64,000 bases of DNA from contig CAMGYJ010000011.1 of NCBI GenBank assembly GCA_946122785.1, positions 930,001 to 994,000 of the forward strand. Reading direction: 5' to 3'. How positions within the stretch are numbered: position 1 is the first letter of the stretch; each line of letters starts with the position of its first letter. Both the position numbers and the translations under genes were made by a program. Source of the DNA: Linum tenue. Taxonomy: Eukaryota > Streptophyta > Magnoliopsida > Malpighiales > Linaceae. This document shows positions 23,213 to 34,013 of the stretch, one piece after another. The notes below the pieces were generated by a model that saw only the letters and a list, made by a program, of their open reading frames with translations, did no database searches and was not told the origin of the DNA.

Positions 23213-24103
23213 CTCTTTCTACTTTGGTTTTTCCCCCTCTGCTTATTTCGCGAACTACAATCAAAAGCCGGCAGATTCAGGGCAGGTTAAAAGGTCTCAG
23301 ACGAACTGAAGAAACTTCGCAGAGACTAACAAATAAGTAGGAAAGCAAATAAAACAGAATACAAACCCTAGGTCGACCTGTAACGACGACAGCAACCAAT
23401 GGCGGAGATGCAAGGGGGCTGCGGTAACTGACAATGGGGCTCAAACGATCGAGCTCCTCCGACAATAAAACTGGCAATGGGCCTATTGCCTCTGTTGCCG
23501 TCGGTGAAAACCTTCAAGCACAGTAAAGCCAAGGCGGGTGAGCTTGAAGCTAATGATGGCGGGCACTGGGCTAAGGTTGGATGGACTGGAGAAGAAGAGC
23601 TTTGAAGAATAAGAGCCACCTTTCTAGGGAGAAACAATTCGAAGGTGGAAATGGGGCTATTGCCTCCGTTGCCGTCGACAAAATCCCAGTCTATGCAATC
23701 GACGAGCTCAATCCCCTTTTCCGCGAATCACAATCGACGAAGAGATGCAACACCCTACTTCTTCCTTTACCCAGCGTCGCACTCGCCGTCGAACTCTTTC
23801 AGAATCCGGCTTGCCGTCACCCCCTGCTCACCGCCTTCACTGTCATCGAAGAGAATGGAAAATCGAAGATGTCGACTGAAACTGCTCAATCGGAGAAGTC
23901 GACTGAACTGAAGCTTTCCCTAATTTCGAATTGATTTTTTTATTACTATCAAACTTGTGAACCGGTACCACAGGTAACCAATACCAAATAAATAAATAAA
24001 ACTAATTAATTTAACAAGATCTTGTGGCTCATAATATTTAACAATATCCAATGGCTATAAACATAGTAAAGTATACATGCTATATAGCATACTAAAATGC
24101 CTC
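23213..24103. other. right part of the MULE: captured 5' flank and subterminal sequence
   Basis: Upstream of the NRPC7-like ATG, 23213-23930 is richer in GC than the rest of the element and open in several frames, with no recognisable protein. It is probably the captured promoter/leader of the parent gene or a second captured fragment. From about 23940 the sequence is AT-rich to the right terminal repeat. Confidence 0.45.
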
Positions 24104-24113
24104 GGCTCTTAAG

Positions 24114-24750
24114 TTGTCGAAATTAAATGACACTTAATTCTTGATTTGGTTTTTCTGATTCTCTCTTTCTTGTTTATGAATTTGGTTTGGTTTTGTTTTG
24201 TGAAGGAGAATCTGGATTATTAATGGAGTCATAAAAGTATATGACTAACTAAGGAGGGGGCGTTTCTCACTTTCTATGTTTTAACAGATCAACAAGTCAA
24301 AGAGCAAATAACAACACGAACGGTAGTCGATTAATAGTCGAACTTTTGATAAAAGAATTTGATTAATTACAAGATGGGCAGTAGTTAAAACTTCAAAGAG
24401 TGGAATTAAAGGAGAAGACGTTTCTCAAAAAACGGATGGAGTTAGTCATAAGTTCTTTTGGGATTGGATATTTTTTAGGTAGGAAGACAGACGCCAAAGG
24501 CGTTTAGGATCATATATTAATTAATCGTGGTTGGAAAATTGCCATAACATCGTAATCTATTGAATTAATAAAAGTATTAAAGTAGCCAAGAAATAATTAC
24601 TATATAACCATCTTCTTATATGTTCGGGGGAAGATGTCAAAAGTCGAGAAATAATTACTATATAATCATTTTCTTATACATCCACTCAAAGGTTTCAAAA
24701 GCGAAGATTTTTTTTTTAGTTTGACCGAAAAACCCGTCTTCAAGGCCATC
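24114..24750. other. displaced 5' flank of DEFL 2
   Basis: The sequence from TTGTCGAAATTAAATGACAC onward matches the DNA directly upstream of the TATA boxes of the DEFL genes at 43.0 and 54.9 kb (TTCTTGATTTGG, TTCTCTCTTTCTTG, GAGAATCTGGA, TTAATGGAGTC). It has been pushed 5.5 kb from its gene by the MULE. From about 24590 it matches the flank of DEFL 1. Confidence 0.7.
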
Positions 24751-26372
24751 ACTAAGAATGGTACTTAGTATTTACACCTAAAATTATATTGTACCATATT
24801 AATGAGTTACAAGGTAATCAATGAACTTATAAGGTCACATCAATTATAACAATTAATGTTATTTAAGTTGGGTCTTATGGATATTGATTTTAAGCCCAAG
24901 CCAATAAGTCATAGTATTCATGTACATGATTCAATGAGTGCCATGTGCCTCTCATAGAAGGTCATGTCATGCCACGAGATTGTATAAAAATAAACTAAGT
25001 CTGGAGAGACATGTGTCGCTTCAACGAGGAGGGTCATGTCCGTCTACAATCTAGAGGCACGTGCCGCTTCACGAGAGGAGTCATGTGAGACAAAAAAATA
25101 TTCTAATTCTGGAAATGATATGCCGCTTCAACGAGGAGAGCCATGTCTGTCTAGGATCTAGAAGTACATGTCATCTCAACGAGAAGGGCCATGGATGCGA
25201 GACAAGAGGCCCTAGGCGCACGATTGAAATATACTAAGTATGAGAAGGTCATGCCGCTTCACGAGAAGAGGCATGGGTGTGAGACAAAAGTCCCTAGGCA
25301 CGATTGAAAAATGCTAAGTATGAGAAGGCCATGCCGTGTCACGAGATGGGTCACAAACATGATTGAGAAGTCCATGCCGCAAATGAAGAGGCCATGCCGC
25401 CTCATAACTAAGACCAAGCGGCTCAAAATATAATAAGTCCTTGACCATGAGATAATAGGGCCATGTACATGAGTAAGGAGTCCATGACCGCGAGGCAAGA
25501 GGACCACAACCCCCTTTTGTGAGACACCACTTGCTTATCAAAAGACTAGCATGACACGAGATTTGGAACAAGACTAGGCAAGACAAGCTACACTCCAAGA
25601 CCCATGACGGTTCCAAGAGAGGCACCTAGGTGGTTGAAGGAGTAAGGATTAACCATCACTGCGAGAAAGTATGGAGAGGTTGTTTTCGGGAGTTATCTCA
25701 GAGGCGATTTTCTATGACAATTATCTCCTCATGGCTATAAATAGGAGGAAGGGTCGACAGAGAAAGGGGTTCCACAACCAACCATTTGACACTCAATGTC
25801 AAACTCTATCCTTTTCTCAGCAATGTAGCCTTAGTTGTAGTTGGAGGTCTCGCTGAACCTCCATAGGAGTAGGAGTAACTTAACTTAAAATTTATAGTTT
25901 CCTTTCACCATCAACCAAACACCCTCGTTCGAACTTTGTTTTGAAGAGGTGTGAGCCGTGTATTAGTAATCGTTGTCCAAAGAAGTCAAAGGTCCAATCA
26001 ATTTTCTTCAATGTAGGTTTTCTCACCGGAAAATAAATGGAATGCTCGAAGGCTCTTTGACAATTTATGTAGATAGGTTTAAAGTATGCACAGACCATTC
26101 AGACCCAGTGCTTGCATCAACATCGATATTAATTGAAGACCAATGTATAAAAACCTCAATACACTACATGCTATTTTAAGGCCCGGATGACATGCATGTA
26201 ATTAATCTGATGTTGCAACGAAATGGGAATTCAACAGCATAAGAAAGTAAAGAGCATACAGATTTACCTGATTCACTAATACAATATGTGTTACCTAATC
26301 TACGGGCAGAAGCGTTAACTACAATTCCAGACATCAACAGAGGCTGTCTGTCGTCAACAAATCGGGAAAGAT
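24751..26372. repeat. unclassified repetitive DNA, LTR-like promoter segment
   Basis: Between about 25000 and 25520 there are many degenerate short repeats of the type GCCATGCCGCTTC and GAGAAGGCCATG. A good TATA motif TATAAATAGG lies at 25736-25745, about 55 bp before a GAGAAAGGGGTTCC stretch, a layout often seen in plant LTRs. I could not find TG/CA ends with a target duplication, so no borders are given. The last ~200 bp is probably 3' flank of the desaturase gene. No gene seen. Confidence 0.35.
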
Positions 26373-28298
26373 TTAATTTACTGATAAACTTTTGATAGCC
26401 ATCTTCTGTCTTTGGATTTGAGTTGGTAGCTTCACATCAGAGGCCAACCCGACAGCTTCAAGGAACTTCACCACGTACCATGTCATGTCGATCTGCCACC
26501 ATTCCAGCCCGTGCCTTGCGGAGCTATTGAATGCATGGTGATTGTTATGCCAACCTTCTCCGAATGTCATAATTGCAACCCACCTGATTGATCGACACAC
26601 AACATGTTACCATGGGAAATCGACGATACAAGAAAGTGATAAATGCATAGATTTACGTGGTTTACTAGGTAACATGATGTGCGTTAGTTGATCCACGGAC
26701 ATGAGAGACCATTTTCACAATACAGAGATATGAGAAGATATACTTAGCACCTTCTCCATATGAAATAACTCTAATAATCCAACATGGAAAGGTTACAAAC
26801 CAGACCCAAAACAGAATAACAGATGTGTCTAGACACATCTACTACTGTGGGTTTGGATGAGTGTTGTCAGTTGATGACAGATAATCCGACATCAAGTCAT
26901 AGCAACAAAGCACTTACAGTACCGTCACAAGTTGTTGAAAACCGTAGTAAACTCTAATATATATGATAAAAACACTAAATCGATCATTACCAGTTGTTCC
27001 TCGATAGGTCGCCAGTGTTCCAAACTCGAGTTCCCCATGTATGTGCAGCTGAGTTAACTAACAATGTGGCATGATAGACACACACCACCCTTGCACCCTG
27101 AACCCGTTCATGTTTTTAGTTTAGAAAATGCACGTCGCGAAGTCAAATTATTGAGAGAAATTCGATATTGATATTGATGATTGAATATATAATGCTCACC
27201 ATTCCCCAACATATGTAGGGGAATCCGCCAAGTGAATATAAGAGAGTAGCAAGACTGAGAGGATGTATAATGTAGGTCTTCCGAATCCACCTGTAGAAGA
27301 CTTGCTTTTCCAGATCAGCAACATTGTTTCGCTTCCCACACTGTCAGAGCACATCAACATTTATCAAATTTAGGGTGGTGGTTTTGGTTTTAACCAAAAC
27401 CGCGAACCGATTTTATAGATCTATTGATTTTCTTTGATGAGTAAAATCAATAAACCTTTAACAGTTTTGTTAACAACTGAAAAAACTTTAATAAATCGAA
27501 TAGAACCTAGTAAGCTCTTATCGGATTCGGTTTTGAGCAATTGGCTAATTCAATTTTTTTTAATTTCTAATGGTTTTTTGTTCGATTAACCGAACCGCCA
27601 CCCCTAATGAAAATCAAGAGCACATGAAATCGCCCATTAACATTAACTACCTTCTCTTTTCATTCATTTTCTTCAATTTACATCGAACAATTAATATATA
27701 CCTTTTCTTTGATAGATGACAAATCGAACATCCAACCCATATGACTATGCCAAAACCCCACGATCGGGCTGTGTATATCTCTTTCGGTGTCAGCAAACTG
27801 ATGATGAAACCTGTGGTTGCTAACCCATGACAATGGATCCCCCTGCACGTACATAACATACCCACTCAAATTAAAAAAAAAATAGGAATTCCAGAACACA
27901 TTATTATTTAGTCATCGAAACAAATGATATAAGATTCAATATCGAACTTCTTCGAACGAGATATTCGTACGTACCTGAAGTGCATGAACGCCGCAATAAG
28001 CAAACGAATACTCGAGCCACTTGGGGAGGTTGAAGCTCTTGTGGGTGAGATGCCTGTGGTAACTGAGATTGACACCGAAGAGGCTGGTGACGATGCCTAT
28101 CAAAAGAAAAACACCAAACCCTTTCCAGCTGAAGCAGAACAGACCGCAAAAGGCCAGCAAATGGGTCACTAAAACGGTCGCGGCGACGACTTTGTCCCAT
28201 TTGCTCCATTTCGACTTTTCGTGACGGCGTCGCTGTTGGTCATTAAAGCCCTTCTGGTGGTCCTTTTCGTACCCAGGTGATTTTCCCACAGCTCCCAT
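26373..28298 (-). CDS. ADS-type acyl (delta-9-like) desaturase
   Basis: Five exons (28298-27975, 27842-27702, 27340-27200, 27097-26991, 26583-26373) join to 307 aa, usual for plant acyl-CoA/acyl-lipid desaturases of the ADS family. All three iron-binding histidine boxes are present: HRHLTH (end of exon 1), HRFHH (exon 2) and HNNHH (last exon), with hydrophobic segments at about residues 40-75 and in exon 3. These di-iron membrane enzymes insert a double bond into acyl chains. The N-terminus ([14 protein letters not shown]) is hydrophilic with no obvious transit peptide, so ER location is more likely than plastid. Substrate and regiospecificity cannot be told from sequence. A TATA box lies at 28388-28397, and a MITE sits in intron 2. 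Confidence 0.92.
27371..27606. mobile_element. hAT-like MITE in desaturase intron 2
   Basis: 236 bp with inverted ends TAGGGTGGTGGTTTTGG and TAGGGGTGGCGGTTCGG (right end inverted), and internal GGTTTTAACCAAAACCG/GGTTCGGTTAA motifs. The flanking octamers ATCAAATT and ATGAAAAT match at 6 of 8 positions, suggesting an old insertion. Exon borders on both sides are untouched. Confidence 0.65.
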
Positions 28299-28360
28299 AA
28301 TTATTTCTCTCCTTCTCGTCGTCGTCTATAGATTCTTCGTTCTTCTTATCTTTTTTTGGT

Positions 28361-29326
28361 AGTGAAATGTGGTTTTTGCAGGAGCAATATTTATATACCC
28401 ATGCATTAATGGTGAATGGCAGCACCCAGCCAACTACCACATGGCGCCTTCATTAGATTTTTATACTGTGTTTTGAATAGATTGGATTAAGTGGATAATT
28501 TGGTGGATAATTTGGTTTGGATTCATGGATTTGGATCCTAATTGCCACCTCTAGTTTTGAATTTCGATAGATAGTTTCTGGTTAGTAGTTATTTCAATGA
28601 TTCGAGTAGTTTGATTCGACATCGCACAACATGTTAGTCTTGCAGTGTTTGTTTTGAACCGCGATCCCTTTGTGCAGTACTACAACACAGGGAGAAGGTG
28701 GATCATCAACGTGCAACCGCGTTAGCGACAAGTTTCAGGATGATCTTCTTGCTCTCGATTGGGAAAAGTCGATTTCCCGTCTTTAACGGGAATTAATGAA
28801 ATAAGTGTGCGGATTACCTGGCCATTTGGGGGGTCACTCTTTACCTTTGGATTTTCATGTTCTGTTCGTTTCTTATCTGGTACTTGGGGGTCACTCTTTA
28901 CCTTTGGATTTTTTTGTAGTGGAATGTGGTTTTTGCAGGAGCAGTATTTTTATACCCATGCATGCATTAATGGTGAATGGCAGCACCCAGCCAACTACCA
29001 CATGGCGCCTCATGTATATAGTGTTTTGAATTTTGATAGATAGTTTCTGGTTAGTAGTTATTTCAATGACTCGAGTGGTTTGATTCGACATCGCACAACA
29101 TGTTGTCTTGCAGCGTTTGCTTTGAACCGATCTCTTTATTTGTGCAGTACTAAAGCTTCTCCGCAACGTAGGGAGAAAGTGGATCTTCTTGCTCTCGATT
29201 GGAAAGAGTCGATTTCCCGCATTTAACGGGAATTAATGAAACAAGTGTGCGGATTATCTGGCCATTTGGGGGGTCACTCTTTACCTTTGAATTTTCATGT
29301 TCTGTTCGTTTCTTATTTGGTACTTA
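28361..29326. repeat. direct duplication of the desaturase 5' flank
   Basis: Copy 1 is about 28361-28885 and copy 2 about 28918-29326. Shared landmarks in the same order are GTGGTTTTTGCAGGAGCA, GCAGCACCCAGCCAACTACC, ACATCGCACAACATGTT, CTTCTTGCTCTCGATTGG, CCATTTGGGGGGTCACTC and TGTTCTGTTCGTTTCTTAT. Copy 2 lacks about 100 bp of copy 1. No coding sequence was recognised in either copy. Confidence 0.85.
28388..28397 (-). promoter_or_regulatory. TATA box of the desaturase gene
   Basis: TATTTATATA on the plus strand reads TATATAAATA toward the gene, about 90 bp upstream of the ATG at 28298. A second, slightly altered copy lies near 28947 in the duplicated flank. Confidence 0.6.
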
Positions 29327-29829
29327 ATTTACCGGTGCATCATGTATGACTGTCAAGGACTCTATGAGTCTCATTCTGTGGTGAATGGAAGCTATGATAC
29401 ATAGTATTGATCACTTACAATAATAATAAAATGATAACTTTATTATTTATAGAACCCATGTATAGTGGCCATGAATAATTACGACTAGAATTACAGAAAC
29501 CCTATTGTATCGGCTGGTACGATCGGAAATACCGGACACCGCGATTCCAAAACAGTACACGATTTTTACAGTAATGAAACGATTAAACCACGATGATTAA
29601 ATCACAATCTATATTACAACAAATTATCCTACCTCTCACTTTTCCGACACAACTGTCGTTATGTTTTTACTTTTTACCATCATCGATCACGCGACACGAT
29701 ATGTAGAGTAGCATATGAAATCAATCAATCATCCGCGAAGGTGTGAATGTGCAAATTAATCACGATCTGGAACCGCTAGAATTAATGACCAACTTTTGAA
29801 CAGTCGTCTTCTCTGTCTATGGTTCTGAA
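29327..29829. other. intergenic, nothing recognised
   Basis: AT-rich sequence between the duplicated desaturase flank and the first of three clustered hAT-like elements. No gene, repeat or regulatory site could be supported. Confidence 0.5.
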
Positions 29830-30376
29830 TAGGGATGGCAAAAATATCCGTAACCGTGGATATTCGCCCGAACCCGGCCTAAATGGGTAGGGCAAAACCC
29901 GAACCCGAAGGACATTTAGTGGGTACGGGTAAAACCCGAACCCGAATATTGCGGGTAATGGATGGGCATGGGTTTCTCACTATCCAACCCGAACTCGCCC
30001 GATTATACACATACATATGTATTTTGTCTATAAATAATCATTATATTTCTCTAATATATTTTATAATTAGCATATAAATATAATATTTTCATGAAATTGT
30101 GTTGTTTTAATTAATTTTCTTCATTCTAGTGAATTATTGTCATACTTTTCCTCTTAATTAATCTGAGAATACGTGTGAATGTTAACATATTGGTTGGAGT
30201 TATGAAGAGATATCATTACCCATGGATAACCGTGGATACCCGAAACCCGAACGGGTATGGGCATGGTTTTAATTTTCTACCCGTTTCACATGTGGGTATG
30301 GGTAAAACCCGAACTACTTTGGGTAGGGTAAAGGATATGCACTATCCGTCCCCAACCCGACCCATTGCCATCCCTA
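29830..30376. mobile_element. hAT-like MITE (first of three)
   Basis: Inverted ends TAGGGATGGCAA...TTGCCATCCCTA are flanked by a perfect 8-bp duplication GTTCTGAA (29822-29829 and 30377-30384). Subterminal regions are rich in AAACCCGAACCCG and the reverse. It has no coding capacity. Confidence 0.9.
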
Positions 30377-31004
30377 GTTCTGAATGGTATTGGTTGCTTC
30401 ACACCAGGTAGCCCAACCCCACAACTCGTCTTGAAGGAACATGACCACGTTGTGTCATTGAATGTAGAGGTGGGTATTCGGTCGGTTCGGTTTCGACCGA
30501 ACCAAAATTATGAATACCGGGTCCCCGAATTCTCCCAAACCTCAAACCGAATTCGAACCGAATTATAATTTGGTTCGGTTCGGTTTTTCGCACAAAACCG
30601 AATTTGTTAAACTAATTGTATCTTCTCACTTTTAAATTATTTTTACCCCTAGTATAAACAATAAATATGTAATTATATGCATCATCAATGATAAAATCAA
30701 ACTTTTCAACACATAAGTCATAAAACATTTCAAATATTTAAGTCTAAAAACAACTACAAACATAAAAATCCACCATTTGGAGCTTGCAATTATAGTATTT
30801 CGGTTTTTCGGTCGGAAATTCGGTTCGGTTGAGATAACCCTAGTTTCCGAACTATCCATATTTTCCTTCCGAATTCCGAACCGAATAACATTAATTCGGT
30901 TTCGGTTCGGGTTTACCGAACCGGTTGCCCACCCCTAATTGAATGCGTGGTGTACTTTGTTGTGCCAAGTGCCAACCTTCTCCGAATGTCATAACTCATA
31001 AATT
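30377..31004 (-). pseudogene. fragment of a desaturase last exon, split by a hAT element
   Basis: Two pieces, 30377-30464 and 30938-31004, match the last exon of the neighbouring desaturase (26400-26580) when joined: TTGCTTCACACCAGG versus TAGCTTCACATCAGAGG, GAAGGAACATGACCACG versus CAAGGAACTTCACCACG, and CCAACCTTCTCCGAATGTCATAA, identical over its length in both. Relative to the gene it lacks about 40 bp just before ATTGAATGC and has small insertions, so it cannot encode the enzyme. The two pieces are separated by the element at 30465-30937. Confidence 0.8.
30465..30937. mobile_element. hAT-like MITE (second of three)
   Basis: Ends TAGAGGTGGGTATTCGG...CCGGTTGCCCACCCCTA with a perfect 8-bp duplication ATTGAATG (30457-30464 and 30938-30945). 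Subterminal CGGTTCGGTTTCG repeats occur in both orientations. It interrupts a desaturase pseudo-exon. Confidence 0.9.
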
Positions 31005-31523
31005 CAGGGGCGGAGCTATGTGGGCCCTGGGGGGCCCGGTCCCCGAGAATTTTGAAATTACGTACAAATTTTTTTACGGTTTAGGAAAATTACGTATAAA
31101 GTACAGTTTTATATCAAATACCATCGTGAGCAATAGTATATCACAAAATTTGAAGGTAGCTCAACGGTCAACGGGCAATGTTCCCATCTTATCCAACCAA
31201 ACCCAGGTTCGATTCCTATTGATGATGTTCATTAATAGGTTTTTTGCATTTGTTTTGTGCTTCCTATTGATGGTGTTCATTAATAGGTTTTTTGCATTTG
31301 TTTTGTGCTTCTAAACTAGGTGTTTTTTTAGGTTACTCATTTATCATTTATTAAAAATAACACAACATAAACTTTTTATTAGAATGATTTAATTATATCT
31401 AATAATATATTATGCCTTTATAATAACAAAAAATATTAATTTTCTCATATTAATTTTTTCACATTTGCTATTATGACACAACAACTCCGGCCCCCCAAAA
31501 CTTAAATCCTGATTCCGCCCCTG
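31005..31523. mobile_element. hAT-like MITE (third of three), with tRNA-like promoter boxes
   Basis: Ends CAGGGGCGGAGC...TTCCGCCCCTG with an 8-bp duplication CATAAATT/CATAAATC (30997-31004 and 31524-31531). Inside, TAGCTCAACGG (about 31157) and GGTTCGATTCC (31206-31216) resemble RNA polymerase III A and B boxes, followed by a short duplicated segment at 31221-31312. No protein is encoded. Confidence 0.82.
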
Positions 31524-31531
31524 CATAAATC

Positions 31532-32366
31532 ATTTTAACCATTATTTTCTCTCTTTTTCTCGTGCTCAAATCTTTTTTCTTCTTTTGATATTTGTCTAAA
31601 ATAATTGTCTTGCTGAGTTTTTGGAAGGAGGAAACGTAGCCACGGTGCACCTTTTTTTTATTTATTTTTTTTATTTTTATGTAACGCATGCAATATTATT
31701 GCCACTAGACCACATGGGTACTTACGGGTTAGGAGGTCGTGGATTCAAAGTTGTGGTAGTAGTCACCTACTAGATTTCGAAACAAAAAAATTTTGCATAA
31801 CCAAATTACAAGTCGTTGCGAAAAGATTAGTATTTACAGCAAATTAAATTACATTTTTGGAAGACAAAAGATGTCGATAAATTGGTTGCCTATTAAAATT
31901 AAATAATCGTATCAACAACCAAATAGAATTTGAAGAGACCAAAAGAAAGCATGATGATTTGTACTTATATTCCAACCAAAATAAGTTTGGTAGCAAAAAA
32001 ATTATTGTACCTAATCAAACCCAATAATTTGAAAACAAAAAACGATTCTTATATTTCCGCCGTCGCCTTGTCGTTTCATGTTGCGTCGTCACACTATCAA
32101 AATAAAGAACACAAGATTTATTTTTTTTAACGTAGTATCGTCGGTACGAGACCAGTCAACAGAGACTGAAACCAGTGGCGGATACATGCATGGTTAGGGG
32201 TGTCCCGGGACACCCCTAAAATTTGGAAACACGATTATTCAACCTACGGTAGTAATTTGCGTATGAGAAAAAAAATGTTTAAGTTGTAGTGGGACACCTT
32301 TAAAATTTGGGAAAATGATTATCCAATCTCCCGTAGTAGTTTGTGTATTGGTATAAATAATATTTA
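31532..32366. other. intergenic, TE-derived debris
   Basis: No gene. The palindrome GGGTGTCCCGGGACACCCC occurs near 32200. The phrase AAATTTGGGACAC... occurs on both sides of the next two elements (near 32290 and 33980), suggesting those inserted into an older repeat. Confidence 0.4.
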
Positions 32367-33950
32367 GGTTTAATTCATCTACATAGCCATAACTTTCACG
32401 ATTTTGACAAATATAGCCACTTTTCGAAAAATACACAAATATAGCCACACTTCTAAAACTAGTATGACAAATTTAGTCATTTCCTTTAAAAACAGTAACG
32501 TCGTTAGTGATTCCGTCAATAACGTAAGCATTATACTGATGTGGATGCCACATCAGCCCCCACATCAGCTCTTGCTCGCCACGTCATATTTAAATTTTAA
32601 AATAAAAAAATAAAAAATTAGGGAGTGGGAAGCATCTTCTTTTTGATGGAGTGGGATGCCCAGATTTACTTCTCCGATAAATGATCTTTGATCCAACATG
32701 GTGCAGAGAACTCTCTGTTATTAATCGGTTTCTTTTTACATTCGAGTTTAAAGAGTGGGAAGCATCTTCTTGACTCAACTTCCTTCTTGCCTCGTCCCTC
32801 CTTCCAGTGAAATCAATTTCTTTGAGTCTTCCTCGGAAACCCGATATCCCCCAAGCTCGACCACCACCATTACTCATCCCACTTTGCTGCCTCGCTTCAC
32901 CTTGGGTCGTCTCGCCTCCCAATCAATTCCAATCTGACCCGACCAAAAGACTCTCTTCATCCTCTGAATCTACAGATAGTCCCAACCACGAGAAGACTCT
33001 CTTCATCCTCTGAATCTATAGATCTGGCGCTATCTGGTCGTTGGAGAACAAGGCCCGATTGCATATTGTTGCTGAGTACGAAAAAGCAGATTGTTTGTTG
33101 CTCAGTGTGAAATCGTCCTGCCTAGGAGGAAAGTTGAGCCAGCACATCGAGGAACTCAAGCATTCAAATCCTCTACTTATATCTGGCCTTTTTAATTGCC
33201 ATCGGGGAAGGTACAGTTGCGCCTCCAAAATCGTCTCCGCATCATCATCGCTGGTGGGAAGTCTACGGCAGAGGGCGGCGGGGCTTAGTAATCGGAGAAG
33301 ATAAAGGAGATGAAGAGAGACAACATAATTTGCCCAAATCTCCAATTTCGGCTGCAAAAACTTATGGAGAACGAGTTGTGGCCGAATTTCCAAGTTTCAT
33401 CAGCGTCGATTGGATTTGGGATATTGGTTAGGGATTTAGGAATCTGAAGCTTTTTTACTCTTGGTCTCCTGTTTGCAGATTTCCGATTGAGTTTTGGGGC
33501 TAGAGATATGAGGATTTTAAGGTTTGGGAATTATGTGAGGAAGTTTTATTTAATGGTTGCCTTTCAATGGCGGAGAAGCAGCAGCACAAGAAGAAGATGG
33601 ATGGGGGTGGGGTGGGACGGAAGGAGAGGATGCGAAAGAAGAAGAAGAAGGGGAAGAAGATGGATGGGTGTGGGGTGGGATGGAAGGAGAGGATACGAGG
33701 GTACGGGTAGGTAGGTGAAAGGGTAAAGCAGCTTTTTGTTTTTTTTTAATTAATGAAATTTAAAATATATTCCACCTGGCATTACCACGTCAATGAAAAA
33801 TCACGACGTCACCAACAATCATTTGTCCAGTCAGCAGTCGTGATAGTGCCGTTAAACTTTTGGACGGAATGGCTATATCTGTGTATTTTTTGAAATGTGG
33901 CTATATTTGTCAAAATCGTGAAAGTTATGGCTATGCAGGTGAATTAAACC
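32367..33950. mobile_element. Mutator-like (MULE) non-autonomous element, 1.58 kb
   Basis: Long inverted repeats of about 90 bp start GGTTTAATTCATCTACATAG (left) and GGTTTAATTCACCTGCATAG (right, inverted) and share CATAACTTTCACGATTTTG. They are flanked by a perfect 9-bp duplication TAATATTTA (32358-32366 and 33951-33959). The interior (32620-33720) is more GC-rich, with a duplicated GATGGATGGGKGTGGGGTGG segment at about 33597 and 33659. It may contain captured gene fragments, but none was recognised and there is no transposase. Confidence 0.88.
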
Positions 33951-34013
33951 TAATATTTAAGTAGTAGTTTATGTGATTTAAATTTGGGACACTGCCACTA
34001 TTAGTTAATATAT

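Larger units (their letters stand above)
18622..24103. mobile_element. Pack-MULE-like element, 5.48 kb, carrying a whole gene copy
   Basis: The terminal inverted repeats begin GAGCCCTTCTAGTGTGCTC on the left and GAGGCATTTTAGTATGCTA on the right (inverted), matching at about 20 of 26 positions. They are flanked by an exact 10-bp direct repeat GGCTCTTAAG (18612-18621 and 24104-24113), as Mutator-like elements make. Removing the element joins TATAAAGGCTCTTAAG to TTGTCGAAATTAAATGACAC, the continuous arrangement seen at the paralogous DEFL genes near 43170-43205 and 55022-55055. It holds a palindromic minisatellite (18755-20525) and a multi-exon NRPC7-type gene copy (21438-23212). No transposase frame was seen, so it is non-autonomous. 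Confidence 0.85.

Noticed and set aside
23581..23934. 117-codon plus-strand frame at the right of the MULE
   Set aside because: No recognisable domain; it overlaps open frames on the other strand and lies in captured GC-richer sequence; not called as a gene.
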